Source: Archaeoglobaceae archaeon
GTDB lineage: Archaea; Halobacteriota; Archaeoglobi; Archaeoglobales; Archaeoglobaceae
Direction of reading: 5' to 3'
DNA: 16,418 nucleotides
Assembly: GCA_025058955.1 (NCBI GenBank)
Contig: JANXDV010000018.1
Location: 1 to 16,418 of the forward strand
The notes under the pieces are model-generated. The model did not search any database. It was not told where the DNA came from and was given only the letters and a program-made list of their open reading frames with translations. The translations under genes were made by a program, and so were the position numbers. Positions 12,827 through 16,418 of this stretch are shown one piece after another; within the stretch, counting starts at the first letter, position 1; every line of letters starts with the position of its first letter.

Positions 12827-13822
12827 TCAACTCATTCCAAGCACGATCCTCTCGTAATCCTTTTCGATCTCCGTTAACAATTTTTCTTTGCTGATACCAC
12901 GCTGATAGGCTAAGAAGCTTAGTCCTCCAGCACCAACACCTTCTTTGACAAAACCTTCTGCATAAGCTCTCAAGCCCGGATATTTGGAATTTTTCAACGG
13001 AATCTCAGCAACGTGAACCTTGCAAGGAGCGAGCGAGAGATCCGCGCTTTTATCCTTGGCTACAAACTCTGTCGTTGCAATCTCGATCTCGCATTCAAGC
13101 ATTCTTTTTGCCAAGTTTGCTATTGCGACCATCTGTGTTCCGCCAGCGAGCAAGGCTTTTCTGCATCCACTCAAAATTCCTAATACGCCAGCAATAACTG
13201 GATCGCCAACCGCTGAGATGATCTCGATTGGATCCTTGCTTTGAACCCTCTTAACCGCATCTTCAATAACCTTTCGCTTTAACTCAATTGGATTAGTGGG
13301 CATGCTTGAAGAAACCCTTGGTTCAAATCCAAGAGCTCTTAACACAGCTCCTGCGGTTGTTGTGCCAGCAGGAATGCTTTCACCAATAATCACGAGATCT
13401 GCAAGCTTAGATAATTGCTCTCCCAAAATTTTGCCATTTTCAATGACTCTCCTCACGTCTTCAATGCTCATCGCTCTCTCGATTGAGATGTTTCCACCCA
13501 CAGGAGCATGAAGTGTTAGATGGGGGATCTTTGGTTTGACCATCAGTCCTGAATCCACAACCAAAATCGGAATCTTTGTGAGTCTCAAGGCGGTGTAGGA
13601 GATCAAAGCGGGAGTTGGCTTTCCATCTGGGGTTGCGGGAACAGAGCTTATGCTCAGACACTTCCCATGGTAGAGCAGTTCCGCATCAGCGGGTGGTGTG
13701 TATTTAACAAGCTCAGGATTCGCTCCAGCAACCGTTATTCCTGGAACCTCCGCAGTCCTCGTATTTCCTATCACGAGGGTGAAGAGCACCCTTCCATTCA
13801 CCAAATCCAAAATTTTTGACAT
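12827..13822 (-). CDS. CobT-like nicotinate-nucleotide phosphoribosyltransferase family protein (UPF0284)
   Basis: A 331-residue archaeal protein of the UPF0284 group related to CobT, which makes the alpha-ribazole phosphate of cobamides from nicotinate mononucleotide and a base. Family-like stretches are TRTAEVPGITVAGANPE at the N-terminus, the central GESIPAGTTTAGAVLRALG, AVGDPVIAGVLGIL, ALLAGGTQMVAI and the C-terminal KEGVGAGGLS. These glycine-rich motifs match the CobT nucleotide-binding layout. Archaeal cobamides vary in their lower base, so the true acceptor is unknown. I chose the ATG at 13822 (MSKILDLV) because a TATA box lies 25 bases upstream. The ATG at 13831 adds three residues. 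It stands alone, divergent from the homocysteine operon. Link to methionine: cobalamin may serve a methyltransferase, an inference. Confidence 0.85.
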   Translation of the reverse strand: MSKILDLVNGRVLFTLVIGNTRTAEVPGITVAGANPELVKYTPPADAELLYHGKCLSISSVPATPDGKPTPALISYTALRLTKIPILVVDSGLMVKPKIPHLTLHAPVGGNISIERAMSIEDVRRVIENGKILGEQLSKLADLVIIGESIPAGTTTAGAVLRALGFEPRVSSSMPTNPIELKRKVIEDAVKRVQSKDPIEIISAVGDPVIAGVLGILSGCRKALLAGGTQMVAIANLAKRMLECEIEIATTEFVAKDKSADLSLAPCKVHVAEIPLKNSKYPGLRAYAEGFVKEGVGAGGLSFLAYQRGISKEKLLTEIEKDYERIVLGMS

Positions 13823-13842
13823 GAAATCCATGCATTCTAACG

Positions 13843-13851
13843 AAATTTATG
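13843..13851 (-). promoter_or_regulatory. TATA box for the CobT-like gene
   Basis: CATAAATTT on the minus strand is centred 25 bases upstream of the ATG at 13822 and supports that start. Confidence 0.45.
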
Positions 13852-13871
13852 CCTTTCCATTTTCCAAAAAA

Positions 13872-13890
13872 TGAATAATAGGAATATTCA
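13872..13890. promoter_or_regulatory. Inverted repeat in the divergent homocysteine/CobT promoter region
   Basis: TGAATA and TATTCA are separated by seven bases, about 22 bases upstream of the plus-strand TATA box and about 21 upstream of the minus-strand one. It is a plausible shared operator but short enough to arise by chance in AT-rich DNA. Confidence 0.25.
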
Positions 13891-13911
13891 ATACATTAAA
13901 TTTTCAAAAAG

Positions 13912-13919
13912 TTTATATA
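13912..13919 (+). promoter_or_regulatory. Strong TATA box for the homocysteine operon
   Basis: TTTATATA is centred about 25 bases upstream of the ATG at 13941, giving a leaderless transcript. It is one of the best TATA matches in the window. Confidence 0.65.
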
Positions 13920-13940
13920 TCCTCTGCCTCTTGCAACACC

Positions 13941-15413
13941 ATGAAAACGATCGAGGAGATCAACGAGAAGATAAGGCGAGGAGAAGTTTGTGTTGTCACC
14001 GCTACGGAAATGAAGGAAATAACTTCTCAGCTTAATCCAGAAGAGGTTGTAAAAGAGGTAGATGTAGTCACTACAGGAACCTTTGGAGCGATGTGCTCAA
14101 CTGGAGCTTTCGTTAATTTTGGTCATTCCGATCCTCCGATAAAGTTCAAGAAAGTGTGGTTGAATGATGTTGAAGCTTACGCTGGCTTAGCAGCGGTTGA
14201 TGCATTCATTGGGGCAACCAAACCATCGGAAACGAGAGAGCTATATGGTGGAGCTCATGTGATCGAGGAGCTTGTAGCTGGAAAGGAAGTGGAATTGAGA
14301 GCAATAGGTTTTGGAACTGATTGTTATCCAAGAAAAGAGATAGAGACAAGCGTTTCACTTGAAGATGTTAATCAGGCGGAGATGGTAAATCCAAGGAACG
14401 CTTATCAACGATACAGAGCTGCGACTAATTCTTCTGACAAGCTTTTAAGAACTTACATGGGCACTCTGTTGCCTAATTTTGGAAATGTCACATTTGCTGG
14501 CACAGGCGAGATTTCGCCATTGAACAACGATCCCGAGTTCCGCACGATTGGAATTGGAACAAGGATCTTCCTTTGCGGAGCTAAAGGATATGTGATCGGC
14601 GAAGGAACTCAGCACTCACCACCTTTTGGAACGCTGATGGTTAAAGGCAGTCTAAGAGAAATGAAGCCTGAGTTTCTAAAGGCTTGCTACTTCCCTGGCT
14701 ACGCTCCATCGATCTATCTTGGCATTGGAATACCGATTCCCGTGCTCGATGAAGAAATTGCGAGAGCTCTTGCTGTAAGAGATCATGAGATCAAAACAAC
14801 GATCATCGACTTTGGAGTTGCGAGGCGACAGAGACCTGTGGTGAGAGAAGTGAGTTATGCGGAGCTTAAAAGTGGAAAAGTTGAAATTAACGGCGAAGAA
14901 GTTCGAGTTTCTCCGCTTTCGAGCTATTACATGGCTGAAAAAGTGATGAGAGAGCTGAAGAAAATGATTGAGAGGGGAGAATTTTTGCTTTCCACACCAG
15001 TTGAGAGAATAAAGCGGACAGAAGTTTTTAAGCCAATGAAACAGAAAGAGATCAAAATTGTTAAAGACGTTATGGTGAAAGCGGTAACGATCGAAGAAGA
15101 TTCGAGCATAGAAACTGCTGCAAAGCTTATGATCGAGAAAAACGTCAATCATCTGCCAGTGATTGATCGAGAAAATGTTCTTAGGGGGATAGTCACTTCT
15201 TGGGACATTGCAAAGGCGGTTATGAAAAAGACTTCCAAAGTTGCGGATATAATGACGAGGGAAGTGGTGACTGTTTATCCAGAGGATCCAATAGCCATAG
15301 CGGTTAGTAAGCTTGAGAAGTTTGACATCTCCGCATTGCCCGTTATAGATGCAAGAAGGAAAGTGCTTGGGATTGTGACGAGTGAGGCTTTAAGCAAGCT
15401 TTTGGGGAGGTGA
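13941..15413 (+). CDS. Homocysteine biosynthesis protein (DUF39/HcyBio) with two CBS domains
   Basis: A 490-residue protein matching the methanogen-type enzyme (MA1821 in Methanosarcina) that, with a NIL-ferredoxin partner, makes homocysteine from aspartate semialdehyde and sulfide. The DUF39 domain covers about residues 10-365. It includes GTFGAMCSTGAFVNFGHSDP with Cys52 and AIGFGTDCYPRKE with Cys128, two cysteines that are candidates for sulfur handling. Two CBS domains follow (about 375-428 and 434-490), with HLPVIDR/GIVTSWDIA and ALPVIDA/GIVTSEALS, likely binding an adenine nucleotide or SAM. The start is leaderless, after a strong TATA box. The final codons supply the ribosome binding site of the ferredoxin gene four bases downstream. 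Confidence 0.93.
   Translation: MKTIEEINEKIRRGEVCVVTATEMKEITSQLNPEEVVKEVDVVTTGTFGAMCSTGAFVNFGHSDPPIKFKKVWLNDVEAYAGLAAVDAFIGATKPSETRELYGGAHVIEELVAGKEVELRAIGFGTDCYPRKEIETSVSLEDVNQAEMVNPRNAYQRYRAATNSSDKLLRTYMGTLLPNFGNVTFAGTGEISPLNNDPEFRTIGIGTRIFLCGAKGYVIGEGTQHSPPFGTLMVKGSLREMKPEFLKACYFPGYAPSIYLGIGIPIPVLDEEIARALAVRDHEIKTTIIDFGVARRQRPVVREVSYAELKSGKVEINGEEVRVSPLSSYYMAEKVMRELKKMIERGEFLLSTPVERIKRTEVFKPMKQKEIKIVKDVMVKAVTIEEDSSIETAAKLMIEKNVNHLPVIDRENVLRGIVTSWDIAKAVMKKTSKVADIMTREVVTVYPEDPIAIAVSKLEKFDISALPVIDARRKVLGIVTSEALSKLLGR
15406..15413 (+). promoter_or_regulatory. Ribosome binding site of the NIL-ferredoxin gene
   Basis: GGAGGTGA, near the consensus, includes the TGA stop of the upstream gene and ends four bases before the next ATG, so the two are translationally coupled. 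Confidence 0.7.
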
Positions 15414-15417
15414 GAAA

Positions 15418-15801
15418 ATGCTTCTGCTTTTGAGATTTGATGCAAAGACTGTTAGAGAGCCAATAATTTCTCTCACTGCAATAAAAACTGGGGCATTGAT
15501 AAATATACTAAAAGCGGATGTTGGAGCAAGGAAAGGGGAACTGATCGTAGAAGTTCCAGAAGATAAGGCAAAAGAAGTCTTAGAAGTTTTAAAGAAGATG
15601 GGCGTAGACATTCAAGAGATAACGAAGTCAATAGCAAGAAATGACAACTGCGTTCACTGTGGAGCTTGTGTAAGCATTTGTCCAACAGAGGTTTTTTATC
15701 TAAATGGAGAGAATAAAGTAGAATTGAGAGCGGAGAAATGCATACACTGCGGAGCTTGTGTAAAGGTTTGCCCAACTATGGCTCTTTACTTCCCGATTTA
15801 A
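15418..15801 (+). CDS. NIL-domain ferredoxin, partner of the homocysteine biosynthesis protein
   Basis: A 127-residue iron-sulfur protein matching MA1822 in Methanosarcina, the partner of the DUF39 protein. An N-terminal NIL domain (about 3-72) is of the type found in methionine-related proteins. A double-cluster ferredoxin follows: CVHCGACVSICP with Cys78, 81, 84, 88 and CIHCGACVKVCP with Cys108, 111, 114, 118. It would bind two [4Fe-4S] clusters and deliver electrons for reductive sulfur transfer. It starts four bases after the upstream stop behind a strong ribosome binding site, so the pair is one operon. Its last 26 bases overlap the 3' end of the convergent CYTH gene. Confidence 0.95.
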   Translation: MLLLLRFDAKTVREPIISLTAIKTGALINILKADVGARKGELIVEVPEDKAKEVLEVLKKMGVDIQEITKSIARNDNCVHCGACVSICPTEVFYLNGENKVELRAEKCIHCGACVKVCPTMALYFPI

Positions 15802-16297
15802 TTTTTTCAAGCATCTCTAAATAAGATAATCTGACACTCTCAGCCTTTGTGTATCCAAGCATTTCTGCAATTTTGAAGATCTCCTCCTTTTTTTCCAATC
15901 CCCCTTCGACTTCGATCTCTATGAAATCTCCAAGTCCTTCAACAGAGTCAACGCAAATTATTGCATTGTCCATTCTATAGATCTTTCTGAGCTTTTTTAC
16001 GGTTCTGAATTTCTTAAAACCTAAAAATTCTAATAGCTTCAAAGTTTCCTCAAAATCGTTCACAACAACATTCACCTCTTCCCTGCTCTTTGTCTCCGCG
16101 TCTATCTTAGGACCTTTATAGGTTAGCTTAACCTTTTTCTCTACCCTTAACCTTAGAGCTTCATCAGTTTTAGCGAAATCCCTACATGGATGATTCAAGT
16201 AGACATCAAACTCTTCTTTTTCCTCAAAAAACTTTGCAATCTTCTTGATCTTCTCTTCAACTCCTGGCTTAAGTCTGAACTTAGCTTCAACTTCCAT
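15776..16297 (-). CDS. CYTH-domain protein, class IV adenylate cyclase / triphosphatase-like
   Basis: A 173-residue single CYTH domain, a beta-barrel that binds triphosphates and metal. The N-terminal signature EVEAK (2-6) matches E-x-E-x-K. Further tunnel residues are RLRVEKKVKLTYKGP near 48-62, REEVNV, a KLRKIYR segment and the acidic DSVEGLGDFIEIE. Adenylate cyclase (CyaB) and inorganic or nucleoside triphosphatase activities share this fold, and sequence alone does not decide. No CHAD domain is fused. The start ATG at 16297 has a TTTTAAAC-type TATA box centred 24 bases upstream, suggesting a leaderless transcript. Its 3' end overlaps the ferredoxin gene tail to tail by 26 bases, leaving no intergenic terminator. 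Confidence 0.9.
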   Translation of the reverse strand: MEVEAKFRLKPGVEEKIKKIAKFFEEKEEFDVYLNHPCRDFAKTDEALRLRVEKKVKLTYKGPKIDAETKSREEVNVVVNDFEETLKLLEFLGFKKFRTVKKLRKIYRMDNAIICVDSVEGLGDFIEIEVEGGLEKKEEIFKIAEMLGYTKAESVRLSYLEMLEKIKSGSKEP

Positions 16298-16316
16298 GGT
16301 TGGAATTTTGAGTAAA

Positions 16317-16325
16317 GTTTAAAAC
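16317..16325 (-). promoter_or_regulatory. TATA box for the CYTH gene
   Basis: GTTTTAAAC on the minus strand is centred 24 bases upstream of the ATG at 16297. Confidence 0.45.
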
Positions 16326-16348
16326 CCTGTTTGTTTTAGCTATACAGA

Positions 16349-16358
16349 AAATTCTTAT
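16349..16358 (+). promoter_or_regulatory. TATA-like box for the right-edge tRNA
   Basis: The AAATTCTTAT/TTATAA region is centred about 31 bases upstream of the tRNA's first base, a suitable place for a promoter. Confidence 0.45.
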
Positions 16359-16385
16359 AACCAGTATGAGCATAGATTATCTGAA

Positions 16386-16418
16386 GCTGGGGTTGCCGAG
16401 TGGTAAGGCGACAGCCTG
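16386..16418 (+). tRNA. 5' part of a class II tRNA, probably Ser (or Leu), cut by the window edge
   Basis: 33 bases are visible: acceptor strand GCTGGGG, TT, then a D arm beginning GCCGAGTGGTAAGGC typical of class II tRNAs, then G26 and ACAGC as the anticodon stem, C32, U33 and G34. The window stops at the first anticodon base. G at position 34 fits Ser (GGA or GCT) or Leu (GAG). The rest, including the long variable arm, is outside. Confidence 0.75.

Noticed and set aside
14676..15152. Minus-strand 158-codon open frame inside the homocysteine gene
   Set aside because: It is antisense to conserved DUF39 and CBS motifs and has the phenylalanine/histidine-rich composition typical of shadow frames.

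Overview
The window is archaeal chromosomal DNA. The evidence is an archaeal-type replication factor C large subunit, a CobT/UPF0284-type protein, a PurP-family protein, UPF0216, the DUF39 plus NIL-ferredoxin homocysteine pair, and TATA boxes centred about 25 bases upstream of start codons that often have no leader. The gene set, including a 3-hydroxyacyl-CoA dehydrogenase, fits the Archaeoglobales (Archaeoglobus, Ferroglobus, Geoglobus). That placement is an inference, and I cannot name a species. I see no CRISPR array, insertion sequence or integrase.

Layout. Positions 1-2113 (minus) hold a compact replication/repair-flavoured run: rfcL, a small helical protein resembling the N-terminal segment of archaeal RPA, and an SbcD-related phosphoesterase cut by the window edge. 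A tRNA-Arg(GCG) and argF follow on plus. Positions 3451-4877 (minus) hold an orphan multi-pass membrane protein, preceded by an unlisted 53-codon ORF with its own TATA box. Positions 5232-7695 (plus) are a tightly overlapped operon: SAM hydrolase, UPF0216 and phosphoglucosamine/phosphomannomutase. A small winged-helix protein follows and converges on a 3-hydroxyacyl-CoA dehydrogenase.

Positions 9376-11428 (minus) pair an ADP-ribosylglycohydrolase with a divergent PurP paralogue. A small lipoprotein gene (plus) converges on a secreted class-2-type lipase (minus), which has a strong promoter, a TTG start, a near-consensus ribosome binding site and a perfect 20-bp palindrome upstream. A CobT-like protein (minus) is divergent from the homocysteine-synthesis operon (plus). 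The operon's tail overlaps that of a CYTH-domain protein (minus). The right edge cuts a class II tRNA, probably Ser or Leu.

Working together: the DUF39/CBS protein and NIL-ferredoxin are expected to make homocysteine from aspartate semialdehyde and sulfide. The SAM hydrolase consumes SAM, so two separate loci touch the methionine cycle. Most other genes are housekeeping. The parts least explained by known families are the 53-codon ORF with its membrane-protein partner, the structured leader before the SAM hydrolase, the palindrome upstream of the lipase, and the active-site divergence of the PurP paralogue.
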